Assembly: GCA_964497615.1 (NCBI GenBank)
Contig: CAZCEC010000013.1
Coordinates: 46,958 to 110,957, forward strand
DNA: 64,000 nucleotides
Reading direction: 5' to 3'
Source of the DNA: CAZCEC01 sp964497615
Lineage (GTDB): Bacteria; Chloroflexota; Anaerolineae; Anaerolineales; UBA6663
Shown here: positions 16,575-26,601 of the stretch, piece by piece
Layout: each line of letters starts with the position of its first letter
Position numbering within the stretch: position 1 is the first letter of the stretch
Made by a program: the position numbers and the translations under genes
Notes under the pieces: model-generated
Database searches by the model: none
What the model was told of the DNA's origin: nothing
What the model saw: the letters and a program-made list of their open reading frames with translations, nothing else

Positions 16575-17747
16575 TTGAAGAGTAACGCTCCGGCTCCGCG
16601 CCTGCGGGTGCAGTTGGCGGTGGCCACGTTGGCGCGCGTGGTCCTGAACACTGCGCATCGCATGGTGTACCCGTTCCTGCCGGCCATCAGCCGCGGGCTG
16701 GGCGTGCCGCCGGAGGCGCTGACGGGGCTGCTGGCACTGCGCGGCGCGCTGGGCATCAGCGCGCCGCTGTTCGGGGGATTGCCGGACCGCGTGGGCCGCC
16801 GCCATTCCATGCTCATTGGACTGGGCGTGTTCGCCGGGGCGCTGGCGCTGGTGGCCCTCGCTCCCAGCCTCTTCACCTTCGCCGTTTTTCTCAGCCTAAT
16901 GGTCGTCGCCAAGTTCATCTTCGACCCGGCCCTCCAGGCGTATCTGGGCGACCGCACGCCGTATGCCCGGCGCGGGCTGGTCATCGCGCTGACGGAACTG
17001 GGCTGGTCGGGCGCGGCGCTGGTAGGCATTCCGCTCGCCGGCCTGCTGATTGCGCGGGGCAGTTGGCGCAGCCCGTTCTGGCCGCTGGTGGTGCTGGGGC
17101 TGGCGGCGCTGGCCGGGCTGTGGCTGGTCATCCCGCGCGATGCGCCTGTGCCGGGCCAGCCGCGCGCGTCCACGGCCGGCCACTGGGCCCGCATCTGGCG
17201 CAGCCCGGCGGTGCTGGCGGCCTTGAGCCTGGGTCTGTTCACTTCGGCCGCCAACGAGAACCTGGGAGTGGTGTATGCCCGCTGGCTGGAGGCCACATTT
17301 GGGTTGAGCGTGGCCGGGCTGGGATTATCCATGACGGTGATCGGGCTGGCCGAACTGGTGGGCGAAGGGCTGGTGATGGGGCTGGCCGACCGGCTGGGCA
17401 AGCGCCGGGCCATTGCGCTGGGGCTGGCGGCCAGCGCCGCCGCCTACCTGGCGCTGCCGTTCGCGAGCGGCAGCCTGAACCTGGCGCTGGGCGGGCTATT
17501 CGTGGTGTTTATCGCTTTCGAGTTCACGCTGGTGGCCAGCATCCCAATGATGACGGAGCTGGTGCCGGAGGCCCGCGGGCGGGTGATGAGCACGAATGTG
17601 GCCTTTCATGCCGCGGGGCGCATGCTGGGCGCGCTGCTGGGGGGCTACCTGTTCCGGTATGGCTTCCTGTGGAATGGGCTGGCGGCGGTGGGGATCAACC
17701 TGCTGGCTTTGGCCGTCATTATCCTATTCGTCCGGGAGCGACGCTAG
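16575..17747 (+). CDS. MFS transporter
   Basis: A 390-residue protein with twelve predicted helices. The loop 2-3 signature is GGLPDRVGRRHSMLIG (about 73-88), with a second-half counterpart GLADRLGKRRAIALG. The start is TTG 16575, because no ATG in frame gives a full first helix. The family includes drug and sugar exporters; the sequence alone does not name the substrate. It lies between hut genes, so import of a histidine-pathway compound is conceivable but unsupported. Confidence 0.85.
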   Translation: MKSNAPAPRLRVQLAVATLARVVLNTAHRMVYPFLPAISRGLGVPPEALTGLLALRGALGISAPLFGGLPDRVGRRHSMLIGLGVFAGALALVALAPSLFTFAVFLSLMVVAKFIFDPALQAYLGDRTPYARRGLVIALTELGWSGAALVGIPLAGLLIARGSWRSPFWPLVVLGLAALAGLWLVIPRDAPVPGQPRASTAGHWARIWRSPAVLAALSLGLFTSAANENLGVVYARWLEATFGLSVAGLGLSMTVIGLAELVGEGLVMGLADRLGKRRAIALGLAASAAAYLALPFASGSLNLALGGLFVVFIAFEFTLVASIPMMTELVPEARGRVMSTNVAFHAAGRMLGALLGGYLFRYGFLWNGLAAVGINLLALAVIILFVRERR

Positions 17748-17762
17748 ACTGGCACTTTGCCC

Positions 17763-17768
17763 TATAAT
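17763..17768 (+). promoter_or_regulatory. TATAAT -10 upstream of LysM gene
   Basis: A perfect TATAAT just after the MFS stop, 57 bases before ATG 17826. The leader contains GCCGGC (17793-17798) and GCCGGC (17804-17809), a six-pair hairpin just before the strong ribosome site AGGAGGG (17814-17820). Confidence 0.55.
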
Positions 17769-17825
17769 GACCGTATCGGTAGTGTAGGGCCAGCCGGCCC
17801 CCCGCCGGCGGCCAGGAGGGTTAAC

Positions 17826-18464
17826 ATGAAACGCTTGCTGTCACTCCTGCTGGTGGTCTGCCTCATGGCAGCCGTCTTTGTTGTGCCGGCCGCGGCTGGA
17901 AGCTGCGTCGCCATGCACACCGTCAAGGCGGGCGAGAACCTCTACCGCATCGGCCTGCAATATGGCGTGCCGTGGCCCAGCATCGCCGCGGCCAACAACC
18001 TCGCTAATCCCAATCTGATCTACGTCGGCCAGGAGTTGTGCATTCCCGCCGGAGCGGGCACGGCGGCGCCAACGGCCACGGGCCCCACGCCCGCGCCCAG
18101 CGCGACGGCCACCCCCACCCACACCCCGGCGCCTACGGCCACCGGCGGCGCGCCGGTGCCCACCACGCCGCCATTCGCCATCCCCACCATCACCATCGTG
18201 GCGATCGTGCGCAATTCGTCTGTCACCGTGCAGACCGCCAACTTCCCGCCCAACCAGAATTTCAACGTGACCATGGGGCCAATCGGGTCGGCGGGCGTGG
18301 GCGGTTACGCGGCGGGAACGGTCGCGTCGGGCGCGGGCGGCGTGTTTACCGCCACCGTTACCATTCCGACTGAGATGGTGAACGCCAGCGTGATCGCGAT
18401 CCGGCTGCAAAGCTCGGCGGGGTACTACAGCTATGGGTGGTTCTACAACACGACCTTCCCTTAG
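17826..18464 (+). CDS. Secreted LysM-domain protein
   Basis: A 212-residue protein with a signal peptide (MKRLLSLLLVVCLMAAVFVVPAAA). One LysM domain follows (HTVKAGENLYRIGLQYGV...NLIYVGQELCIP, about 35-80), which binds N-acetylglucosamine polymers such as peptidoglycan. A Thr/Pro/Ala-rich linker (about 83-120) comes next, then a beta-rich C-terminal domain (SSVTVQTANFPPNQNFNVTM; YYSYGWFYNTTFP). The start is set by AGGAGGG seven bases upstream of ATG. It is probably a cell-wall-associated protein. Confidence 0.85.
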   Translation: MKRLLSLLLVVCLMAAVFVVPAAAGSCVAMHTVKAGENLYRIGLQYGVPWPSIAAANNLANPNLIYVGQELCIPAGAGTAAPTATGPTPAPSATATPTHTPAPTATGGAPVPTTPPFAIPTITIVAIVRNSSVTVQTANFPPNQNFNVTMGPIGSAGVGGYAAGTVASGAGGVFTATVTIPTEMVNASVIAIRLQSSAGYYSYGWFYNTTFP

Positions 18465-18482
18465 ACCACGCCTTCTTGCCGT

Positions 18483-18544
18483 GGGCGAAGCATGCGCCGT
18501 GGACGCAAGCGTGGAGCGGCGCCAATCTGGCGCATGCTTCGCCC
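18483..18544. repeat. Perfect 16-bp inverted repeat before hutI
   Basis: GGGCGAAGCATGCGCC (18483-18498) and its exact complement GGCGCATGCTTCGCCC (18529-18544) are separated by 30 bases. The element ends six bases before the hutI ATG and covers most of the 86-base gap after the LysM gene. It could form a stem that masks hutI translation or stops upstream transcripts, or it may be a mobile palindromic repeat. Confidence 0.75.
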
Positions 18545-18550
18545 CTACCC

Positions 18551-19813
18551 ATGATACTGGTTGATCTGATTGTTCATTCCGCGGCGCAACTGCTGACCCT
18601 GGCGGGCGGGCCGCAGCGGGGGGGGCGGCTGGGCGAACTCGGCCTGATTGAGGACGGCGCGCTGGCGGCGGCGGGCGGCCGCATTGTGGCCGTAGGGGCC
18701 ACACCGGACCTGCAGGCGCGGTTCCAGGCGCGGACGGAGATTGACGCCGCCGGGCGGGTAGTGTTGCCGGGCCTGGTGGACCCGCACACGCACGCCGTGT
18801 GGGTGGGCGACCGGGCCGCGGAGTTCGAGCAGCGCCTGGCCGGCCGCACCTACCTGGAGATCATGGCGGCCGGCGGCGGCATCATGTCCACCGTGCGCCA
18901 GACCCGCGCCGCGAGGGTGGACCAGTTGGTGGACGCGACCCGCCCGCGCCTGCGGCGCATGCTGGCCCACGGCACCACCACGGTTGAGATCAAAACCGGC
19001 TATGGGCTGGAAACGGCGGCTGAGTTGCGGCAGTGGGCAGCGATTGAGCGCCTGGCGGCGGAGGGCCCGTGGACGATCGTGCCCACGTTCCTGGGCGCGC
19101 ACGCCCTGCCCGGGGAGTACGCCGGCCAGCCCGGCGGCTATATTGACCTGGTAGTGGAGGAAATGCTGCCGGCGGTGGCTCAACAACTGCCACGCAACAC
19201 TCCGGCCTTTGCCGACGTCTTCTGTGAGGAGGGGGCGTTTACGGTGGCGCAGTCGCGGCGGGTGCTGGAACGGGCGCGGGCGCTGGGCTTTGGGCTGAAG
19301 GTTCACGCGGATGAGTTCGCGGGGCTGGGCGGCACGGCGCTGGCGGTGGAACTGGGCGCGGCCTCGGCCGACCACCTGGTGTATACGCCCGAGGCGGATA
19401 TTGCCGCGCTGGGAGCGGGCGAGACGGTGGCCGTGGGGCTGCCGGGCACGCCCTTTGGGCTGGGACAAAAGGACTACACGCCGGCCGCCAAAATCCTGGC
19501 CGCGGGTGGTATCCTGGCGCTGGCGACGGACCTGAACCCCGGCACCACCTGGTGCGAGAGCATGCAGATGGTCATCGCGCTGGCGTGCCGGAACATGCGC
19601 CTGACGCCCGCGCAGGCCATCGCCGCCGCGACCATCAACGCCGCGCGCGCGGTGCGGCTGGACGATGAAGTGGGCAGCCTGGAGCCGGGCAAGCTGGCGG
19701 ACGTGCTGGTGCTGGACGCGCCAGACTACCGGCACCTGGGGTACCGGTATGGCACCAACCTGGCGCGGACGGTGATCAAGGCCGGGGCGGTGGTATTCGA
19801 GGCGGGGGATTAG
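18551..19813 (+). CDS. hutI: Imidazolonepropionase
   Basis: Hydrolyses imidazolone propionate to N-formimino-glutamate, the third step of histidine degradation. This 420-residue amidohydrolase has the metal ligands in DPHTHAVWVGDR (about 77-88), HADEFAGLGG (about 253-262) and the aspartate of ATDLNPGT. GTTTVEIKTGYGL and WCESMQMVIALACRNM are family hallmarks. ATG 18551 gives the usual N-terminal strand MILVDLIVHSAAQLLT. It works after urocanate hydratase, although three unrelated genes separate the two. Confidence 0.95.
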   Translation: MILVDLIVHSAAQLLTLAGGPQRGGRLGELGLIEDGALAAAGGRIVAVGATPDLQARFQARTEIDAAGRVVLPGLVDPHTHAVWVGDRAAEFEQRLAGRTYLEIMAAGGGIMSTVRQTRAARVDQLVDATRPRLRRMLAHGTTTVEIKTGYGLETAAELRQWAAIERLAAEGPWTIVPTFLGAHALPGEYAGQPGGYIDLVVEEMLPAVAQQLPRNTPAFADVFCEEGAFTVAQSRRVLERARALGFGLKVHADEFAGLGGTALAVELGAASADHLVYTPEADIAALGAGETVAVGLPGTPFGLGQKDYTPAAKILAAGGILALATDLNPGTTWCESMQMVIALACRNMRLTPAQAIAAATINAARAVRLDDEVGSLEPGKLADVLVLDAPDYRHLGYRYGTNLARTVIKAGAVVFEAGD

Positions 19814-19822
19814 GAGGCCAGG

Positions 19823-20002
19823 ATGCCCGACTTGGGACAGATGGACTGGGTGTTGGTGGGGGGCGCAATCGTGGTGCTGGTGGTGGCGTGGACCATCCTC
19901 AAGACCGTGCTCAAGCTGACGATGCGGGTATTCAGCCTGGGGTGCGTGGGGTTGGTGATTCTGGCGGGGATCATGGGGGCGCTGGTGTATTTCGCCAACT
20001 GA
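19823..20002 (+). CDS. Small two-helix membrane protein
   Basis: A 59-residue frame between hutI and the phosphatase gene, starting at ATG 19823 after a TAGGAGGCC ribosome site. It begins MPDLGQMDWVLVGGAIVVL, forms one membrane helix to about residue 24, has a short KLTMR turn, and then a second helix (VFSLGCVGLVILAGIMGALVYF). GC-rich third positions and tight spacing (9 and 17 bases to neighbours) support it. No family is recognised. Confidence 0.65.
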   Translation: MPDLGQMDWVLVGGAIVVLVVAWTILKTVLKLTMRVFSLGCVGLVILAGIMGALVYFAN

Positions 20003-20019
20003 GCGGCGGTGGAGGACGG

Positions 20020-21378
20020 ATGCCTCCCAAGGTTGCGGCGGCGATTGAGGGGCAGGCCAGCCGGGCGGCGCGGCAAGGGCAGTGGCAAGCAGCCGCCGAG
20101 CTTTATGCGCAGTGCCTGAAACAGCGCGCCTCCGAGCTGGCGCTCATCCACAGCGTGCAGGAAGGGCTGTCGTCTAAGCTCGAAATGCAGGCGATCTACG
20201 ACCTGGTCGGCGACAAACTGCGGGATACCTTCAACGCGCAGGTCGTCATGATCTCTCAGTATGACCCCACCATCCGCAAGATCTTTCATCACTATGCCAT
20301 CGAGCGCGGGCGCCACCTCCACCTTCAGGACTGGCTGCCGGTGGACAGTTCGCGAGCGAGGATCATCCGCACGCGTAAGCCCTACATGATCAACCTGGAT
20401 GACATCCAGCGGGTGGTGAAAGCCGGGCGGATGCGGGTGGTGCCGGGCACGGAATTGCCAAAAACGTGGCTGGGTGTCCCCATGCTGGTGGGGAACGAGG
20501 CGCGCGGCGTCGTCAGCCTTCAGAACCTTGACAAGGAAAACGCTTTCTCGAAGTCGGATATCGACCTGCTGATGACGCTGACCAGCAGCCTGAGCCTGTC
20601 GCTGGAGAACGCGCGGCTGTTCAGCGAAACCGAACGCCTGCTGGAGTTGATGGAGGAAGAACTCCAGATTGCCCATCAGACTCAGCGCAGTATCCTGCCT
20701 CCGCGCCAGCCGCGCCGGGCCGGCTATGACTTTGGCGCGCTGATCTCGACCGCCCGCGCCGTGGGCGGCGATTTCTACGATTTCATCCATCTGGGGCGGA
20801 ACCAGCTTGGCCTCGTCATCGGTGATGTGTCCGGCAAGGGCCTGCCGGCCGCGCTGTTTATGGCGCTGACCTTCAGCCTGCTGCGGGCCGAAACGAAACC
20901 CTCGACCGATCCGCGCCAGATATTGCTCACCGTCAACCGCACCCTGCTGAAGATGAACGCCTCGGGCATGTTCGTCACCTTGCTGCTTGGGATTCTGGAC
21001 TATGAGACTGGGGTGTTCCGGTATGCCCGCGCCGGCCACCCGCCGCCCATCGCCTTGGGCGCCCGCGGCGAGGTGCTGCGCCTGGGCGTCGGCACCGGCC
21101 AACCGCTCGGGGTGCTGGAGGATGTGCGGCTGGATGTGCAGGAGGTTGGGCTTCCCTGCGGCGGGTTGATGCTGTTCTACAGCGACGGATTGACCGAGGC
21201 CGCTGACTCAAACGAGAATGAATTCGGGGTCGAGCGCGTCAAACGGCAATTGACGGCCCAGCGCGGCGAGAAGGCCCGAACGATCTGCCGGCGCCTGTGG
21301 CAAGCCGTGAAGGCTCACAGCGGCCGCCTGCCAGCTCAGGACGACCTGGTGACCGTGATCGTCAAGCGAGGCGCCTGA
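20020..21378 (+). CDS. GAF-domain SpoIIE/RsbU-type phosphatase
   Basis: A 452-residue signalling protein. A short helical N-terminus is followed by a GAF domain (about 50-195; ending LMTLTSSLSLSLENARLF), a linker helix (LMEEELQIAHQTQRSILPP) and a PP2C/SpoIIE phosphatase domain. The metal-binding aspartates are in VGGDFYDF (about 250-257), IGDVSGKGLPAALFM and FYSDGLTEA. Such proteins dephosphorylate anti-anti-sigma factors in response to ligand or light sensed by GAF. No STAS or anti-sigma gene is adjacent. GGAGGAC precedes ATG 20020. Confidence 0.85.
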   Translation: MPPKVAAAIEGQASRAARQGQWQAAAELYAQCLKQRASELALIHSVQEGLSSKLEMQAIYDLVGDKLRDTFNAQVVMISQYDPTIRKIFHHYAIERGRHLHLQDWLPVDSSRARIIRTRKPYMINLDDIQRVVKAGRMRVVPGTELPKTWLGVPMLVGNEARGVVSLQNLDKENAFSKSDIDLLMTLTSSLSLSLENARLFSETERLLELMEEELQIAHQTQRSILPPRQPRRAGYDFGALISTARAVGGDFYDFIHLGRNQLGLVIGDVSGKGLPAALFMALTFSLLRAETKPSTDPRQILLTVNRTLLKMNASGMFVTLLLGILDYETGVFRYARAGHPPPIALGARGEVLRLGVGTGQPLGVLEDVRLDVQEVGLPCGGLMLFYSDGLTEAADSNENEFGVERVKRQLTAQRGEKARTICRRLWQAVKAHSGRLPAQDDLVTVIVKRGA

Positions 21379-21433
21379 GCCCAGAGGGCGGTGCGCCACC
21401 CTGGCACGCTCAAATGCGCTCCCCGCAAGAAGA

Positions 21434-21458
21434 AACAGCCGGGCCAGGCCCGGCTGTT
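21434..21458. terminator. Bidirectional terminator between convergent genes
   Basis: AACAGCCGGGCC (21434-21445) and GGCCCGGCTGTT (21447-21458) form a stem of at least 11 pairs between the phosphatase and pspC stops. An A-rich flank on the left gives a short U-tract for the minus strand. Confidence 0.7.
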
Positions 21459-21475
21459 CTCGATTGAGGGCGCCG

Positions 21476-21670
21476 CTAGGCCGAGGGCATGATGAGCCAG
21501 AGCAGGAAGTAAATGGCCAACCCAGGCACGCCGCCGGGGATGAGGGCGATGAGGAAGCCGAGGCGGAACCAGAACGCGCTGATGCCAAAGAACTCGGCCA
21601 GGCCGCCGCACACCCCGGCCACCATGCGGTTGTGGCGCGAACGGCGCAAGCTGCGGGTGTAAGTGGTCAT
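21476..21670 (-). CDS. PspC domain protein
   Basis: A 64-residue membrane protein consisting of little more than the PspC domain: RSRHNRMVAGVCGGLAEFFG (a diagnostic motif), then FWFRLGFLIALIPGGVPGLAIYFLLWLIMP. In enterobacteria PspC responds to envelope stress; stand-alone short forms are common in Gram-positive-type and Chloroflexota genomes. A GGAGGC site precedes ATG 21670. No pspA is in the window. Confidence 0.88.
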   Translation of the reverse strand: MTTYTRSLRRSRHNRMVAGVCGGLAEFFGISAFWFRLGFLIALIPGGVPGLAIYFLLWLIMPSA

Positions 21671-21804
21671 AATTGTAAGCCTCCAGTGCCAGCCAGATAA
21701 GTCAACCTAACAGCCATCACCTACTCTTACGCGGCGGCGGCGGCTGGGTTGCGGGGCGCGGCGGGCAGGGGCTGACAAGGGGCTGACGCCGGACTGATGT
21801 AAAC

Positions 21805-21840
21805 AAAAAGCGGTGCGGGTCCACGACCCGCACCGCTTTT
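21805..21840 (-). terminator. groEL intrinsic terminator
   Basis: AAAAGCGGTGCGGGTC (21806-21821) and GACCCGCACCGCTTTT (21825-21840) are perfectly complementary with a three-base loop. On the minus strand the stem ends in TTTTT, 18 bases after the groEL stop. Confidence 0.88.
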
Positions 21841-21857
21841 GATTCCCGCGGATGGGC

Positions 21858-23501
<1,644 letters not shown>

Positions 23502-23549
23502 GGGTCAATACTCCTTGGATTGAGAGATGTGGACTGGGGGTGGGGCGGC

Positions 23550-23867
23550 TTACTTCTTCTTCTTGCCCTCGTCGGTCTCGACGATCGCCAGCAGGTCGCT
23601 TTCCTTGAGGATGAGCAGCTTCTTGCTGTCCACCTTGAACTCGGTGCCGGCATACTTGGCGAACAGGACGACATCGCCCACGTTGACGTCCAGGGCGATG
23701 CGCTTGCCGTCGTCGTCGCGGGCGCCGGGGCCGGCCGCCACAATGGTGCCCTTCTGCGGCTTCTCTTTGGCCGTCTCGGGGAGCACCAGGCCGCTCGCCG
23801 TCATCTCTTCCTGTTCGATTGGCTCGACGACCACGCGGTCGCCCAGCGGTTTGAGATTGATTGCCAT
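23550..23867 (-). CDS. groS: Co-chaperonin GroES
   Basis: A 105-residue lid of the GroEL cage. It opens with the usual INLKPLGDRVVVEPIE, has the flexible mobile loop (EQEEMTASGLVLPETAKEKP, about 16-35) and the VNVGDVVLFAKYAGTEFK block, and ends in a lysine-rich tail. ATG 23867 is chosen because the family starts here and GGAGGT lies at the right distance; the frame stays open further upstream. It is first gene of a CIRCE-regulated operon. Confidence 0.97.
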   Translation of the reverse strand: MAINLKPLGDRVVVEPIEQEEMTASGLVLPETAKEKPQKGTIVAAGPGARDDDGKRIALDVNVGDVVLFAKYAGTEFKVDSKKLLILKESDLLAIVETDEGKKKK

Positions 23868-23929
23868 CGTGTTGACCTCCTGAGGAATTGGGATGGATTG
23901 TGACCTATTTGGCGATACAAGGCGACAAG

Positions 23930-23956
23930 TTAGCACTCAATACGCGCGAGTGCTAA
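23930..23956 (-). promoter_or_regulatory. CIRCE operator (HrcA binding site)
   Basis: TTAGCACTC (23930-23938), nine bases, GAGTGCTAA (23948-23956): an exact match to the CIRCE consensus. It lies between the groES promoter and start codon, where the HrcA repressor blocks transcription until heat shock. Confidence 0.97.
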
Positions 23957-23968
23957 CTCGACGCCGGG

Positions 23969-23997
23969 ATAATACCAAAACTGGCGGGCGGAGTCAA
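23969..23997 (-). promoter_or_regulatory. groESL promoter
   Basis: On the minus strand TTGACT (23997-23992), 17 bases, TATTAT (23974-23969). The predicted start lies at the edge of the CIRCE operator, the classic arrangement for a sigma-A heat-shock promoter under HrcA. Confidence 0.88.
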
Positions 23998-24061
23998 GCC
24001 TGTGTTTGCAGTCAGGCGTGGGGAGTGCCAAACACCGCCTGGGCGTGTGGCTCCCAGGGGC

Positions 24062-24532
24062 ACGGGCGAATGAATTCGCTACTACGATGCCAGGAGTGCC
24101 AGCTTGGTACAGTGGCAACGGGCGAATGAATTCGCTACTACGATGCCNNNNNNNNNNNNNNNNNNNNNNNNNNNNNNNNNNNNNNNNNNNNNNNNNNNNN
24201 NNNNNNNNNNNNNNNNNNNNNNNNNNNNNNNNNNNNNNNNNNNNNNNGCCAGCTTGGTACAGTGGCAACGGGCGAATGAATTCGCTACTACGATGCCGGG
24301 AGCGCCAGCTTGGTACAGTGGCAACGGGCGAATGAATTCGCTACTACGATGCCAGGAGCGCCAGCTTGGTACAGTGGCAACGGGCGAATGAATTCGCTAC
24401 TACGATGCCGGGAGCGCCAGCTTGGTACAGTGGCAACGGGCGAATGAATTCGCTACTACGATGCCAGGAGTGCCAGTTTGGTACATTGGCAACGGGCGAA
24501 TGAATTCGCTACTACGATGCCAGCAGTGCCAG
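24062..24532. repeat. 56-bp tandem repeat array (VNTR)
   Basis: Seven visible units start at 24062, 24118, 24268, 24324, 24380, 24436 and 24492, with an exact 56-base step wherever no gap intervenes. Units are nearly identical (differences such as GGAGTG/GGAGCG and CCAGG/CCGGG); the last two carry extra changes (GTTTG, ACATTG). Each contains the palindrome GCGAAT-GA-ATTCGC. 56 is not a multiple of three, so a repeat protein is unlikely. There are no variable spacers, so it is not CRISPR. It lies between groES and the TPR gene. Confidence 0.93.
24148..24247. other. Assembly gap (100 N) within tandem repeat
   Basis: A placeholder of 100 Ns inside the 56-bp array. The phase across it does not fit a whole number of units, so the real copy number is unknown. 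Confidence 0.97.
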
Positions 24533-24964
24533 ACGGGCCAGGGCTGGCAGCCAGTGGGGGCCGTCCGGCACTGGCATCGGGCAGGAGGTGCGCGGGTGGG
24601 CGGCGGGCGGGCTGGCGGGTGCCGGGCCGGCCTGGGATTTCAGGCGCGCCCCTAGGGGGACCCCCCCCTTAGAATAGGTGGCATATCCGGCATATCCGGC
24701 ATTATTTTACATAACGGCAACAAGCGCTCCGAAAGATGGGGCGAGAGGGTGGTTGGGCAGAGGGGATGGGCGAGTCCCGGGGGGCGGCATGCGAGGATTG
24801 TAGAACAAATGGTCTGGTAAGTCAAGGAGGAAATTGATAAGGATCAACGGATGGATGAGCGCCCGACCAGCCGGGCGGCGACTGCCCCAAAGGGGTGCTT
24901 CGCTAAAGCCGCTACTACAGGATCATTTGTAGTTAGGCCGGCACTAGAACTGCTGGCGACCAAT
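24533..24964. other. Gene-free stretch downstream of TPR gene
   Basis: No supportable gene. It holds a GC-rich tract with a CCCCTAGGGG palindrome (about 24650-24659), a direct repeat GCATATCCG-GCATATCCG near 24681, a small AT-rich island (ATTATTTTACATAA, about 24699-24714), and CCCCAAAGGGGTGCTTCGC (24885-24903), which recurs exactly at 42187-42205. Confidence 0.7.
24885..24903 (+). repeat. 19-bp dispersed repeat, copy 1
   Basis: CCCCAAAGGGGTGCTTCGC, identical to 42187-42205, starting with the palindrome CCCCAAAGGGG and followed in both places by an AAAG-containing stretch. Both copies are intergenic. Confidence 0.7.
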
Positions 24965-26368
24965 TTAGGGCGTGGCGGTTACAGGGGGCGGCGCTTCGGT
25001 GGCGACGGGCGGCGCGGAGTCCGTGCCGGCGCTCTCCGGCGTGGCGGTGCCGTCCACGGCTTCATCCACGGTCAATTCACCAGCGCAGATGGCCATGCTC
25101 TCTTCAAAGCTGCCCTGGACGGTCGGGTCATCGGGGGCCTGGTTGAGGGCGATCTGGAGCCACTTGGGGGCTTCGTTGGTCCCACACTTGTTGAGGTAGG
25201 CCAGCAGGTTGCCGTAGGTGTAGTAATACTCCAGGGTGGTGGCGGTGGTGGGCCGCAAGCCCTGCACCTGGAGCACGACGCCGTCGCTGCTTTCCATGGG
25301 CTCGCCGTTAATGTCCACCACGGGCAGGCCGTTGGCGTAGGTGAGCGGGTTGCCGGCGCCGTCCACGGTGCCGCCTTCAACGGCCAGGGCCAGCTCCGGC
25401 TCGGCGCCTTCGTAGTTGCGGCGGCGGAAGAAGATCAGCCCCAGCCGGCCGTGGATGTCGGGATTATCCGGCTCGCGCGCGAGGGCTTGTTCAAGGTATT
25501 GGATGGCCGTGCCCAGCTCGTCGTTCTGGTAGTGGGTGCGGCTGAGGTACAGGTAGGGCGCGACGTTGTCCGGGTCGATGGCGCTGGCCTTGCCGAAATA
25601 GAAGATGGCCTGGTCCACATCGCCCAGCACGCGGTAGTTTAGGCCCAACTGGATATACAGGCTGATGAGATTGGGATTGATCTTAAGAGCGTTGAGATAG
25701 CTGTTGATGGCGTCGCCATACTGGCCAATGCTCTCGTAGGCATAGCCCAGGGCGCGGTGGGCCTCCAGCAGGTTGGGGTCCAGGGCCAGCGCGGTTTCGG
25801 CCTCTTGGAAGCCCTGGCTCCACTTACCGGAATCGTTGAGGATCTCGGAGTAGTAGGCGTGGGCGGGGGCGTAGTTGCTGTCGAGGGCGATGGCGGTGAC
25901 GGCGGCGGCCTCGGCTTCGGCCAGGGTCTTGCAGGCGCAGCCGACGCTCACGTTCCAGTCGAGCGCCCAGGCGTAGATGGCGCGGCTCTTGGCGTTGTTG
26001 GGCGAGATCAACAGGGCGTCTTCGGCCGTCTTGAGCGCGCCAGCATAGTCTTCGGCGTAGACCTGGATGCGCGCCTGGGCTACCGCGTATTCGAGGTTCT
26101 TGGGGTCGGCCACGCGGGCTTGCTGGTAGGCGGCGATGGCGGCCTTGAGGTTGCCGGCGGCAAACTGGGCCTCGGCTTCTTCGGCATAGGTGCTGGCGAC
26201 TCGCGTGGGGGCGGCGGTGGGCTGGCCGATGGGCTGGATGACGTCTTGCTGTTCAAGCGACAGCAACACAAGCCCGCTGGCAATGAGCACCACCAGGAAG
26301 AAGACGCGCCGGGGGTTCGACCGCCGGCCGGCCTTGCGCAGACGGAGTGAACGACCCTGCAAGTACAT
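24965..26368 (-). CDS. Membrane-anchored TPR-repeat protein
   Basis: A 467-residue protein with a basic N-terminus and one membrane helix (VFFLVVLIASGLVLLSL, about 22-38), then a Pro/Thr linker and at least seven tetratricopeptide repeats from about residue 60 to 330. Examples are AEAQFAAGNLKAAIAAYQQA, AHRALGYAYESIGQYGDAIN and LYIQLGLNYRVLGDVDQAIF. An inserted segment (about 335-370) precedes the last helical part, and a Thr/Pro-rich tail ends the protein. It probably scaffolds protein assembly outside the membrane. A good promoter lies directly upstream. Confidence 0.85.
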   Translation of the reverse strand: MYLQGRSLRLRKAGRRSNPRRVFFLVVLIASGLVLLSLEQQDVIQPIGQPTAAPTRVASTYAEEAEAQFAAGNLKAAIAAYQQARVADPKNLEYAVAQARIQVYAEDYAGALKTAEDALLISPNNAKSRAIYAWALDWNVSVGCACKTLAEAEAAAVTAIALDSNYAPAHAYYSEILNDSGKWSQGFQEAETALALDPNLLEAHRALGYAYESIGQYGDAINSYLNALKINPNLISLYIQLGLNYRVLGDVDQAIFYFGKASAIDPDNVAPYLYLSRTHYQNDELGTAIQYLEQALAREPDNPDIHGRLGLIFFRRRNYEGAEPELALAVEGGTVDGAGNPLTYANGLPVVDINGEPMESSDGVVLQVQGLRPTTATTLEYYYTYGNLLAYLNKCGTNEAPKWLQIALNQAPDDPTVQGSFEESMAICAGELTVDEAVDGTATPESAGTDSAPPVATEAPPPVTATP

Positions 26369-26396
26369 TCGGCTAGCCTGACACTTTCTGTGAAGG

Positions 26397-26426
26397 ATAT
26401 TACCATCCCCGCCGCGCGACCGTCAA
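26397..26426 (-). promoter_or_regulatory. Promoter of the TPR gene
   Basis: On the minus strand TTGACG (26426-26421), 18 bases, TAATAT (26402-26397), 28 bases before ATG 26368. Confidence 0.7.
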
Positions 26427-26601
26427 GGAAAGGGGGGCGGGCGTAGGGATTCCGTATGGTTGGGGGCGCGAATAGGTGGGACGAAAGACGAACCCCACGA
26501 AACGACGTGGGGCAGGTGACGAGGGGCGAATGACGGGGGTGAGGAATTGCCTTCTCATCTCGATTCCGCTAGACTCGCGGCCACCCACAAGGAGAGTGCT
26601 G

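Noticed and set aside
24062..24532. CRISPR array
   Set aside because: The whole 56-base unit is repeated with only a few point differences; there are no variable spacers, no cas genes and no separate leader.
24006..24655. Repeat protein encoded by the 56-bp array
   Set aside because: The period is not a multiple of three, so the frame shifts in every unit, and the apparent frames cross the 100-N gap.
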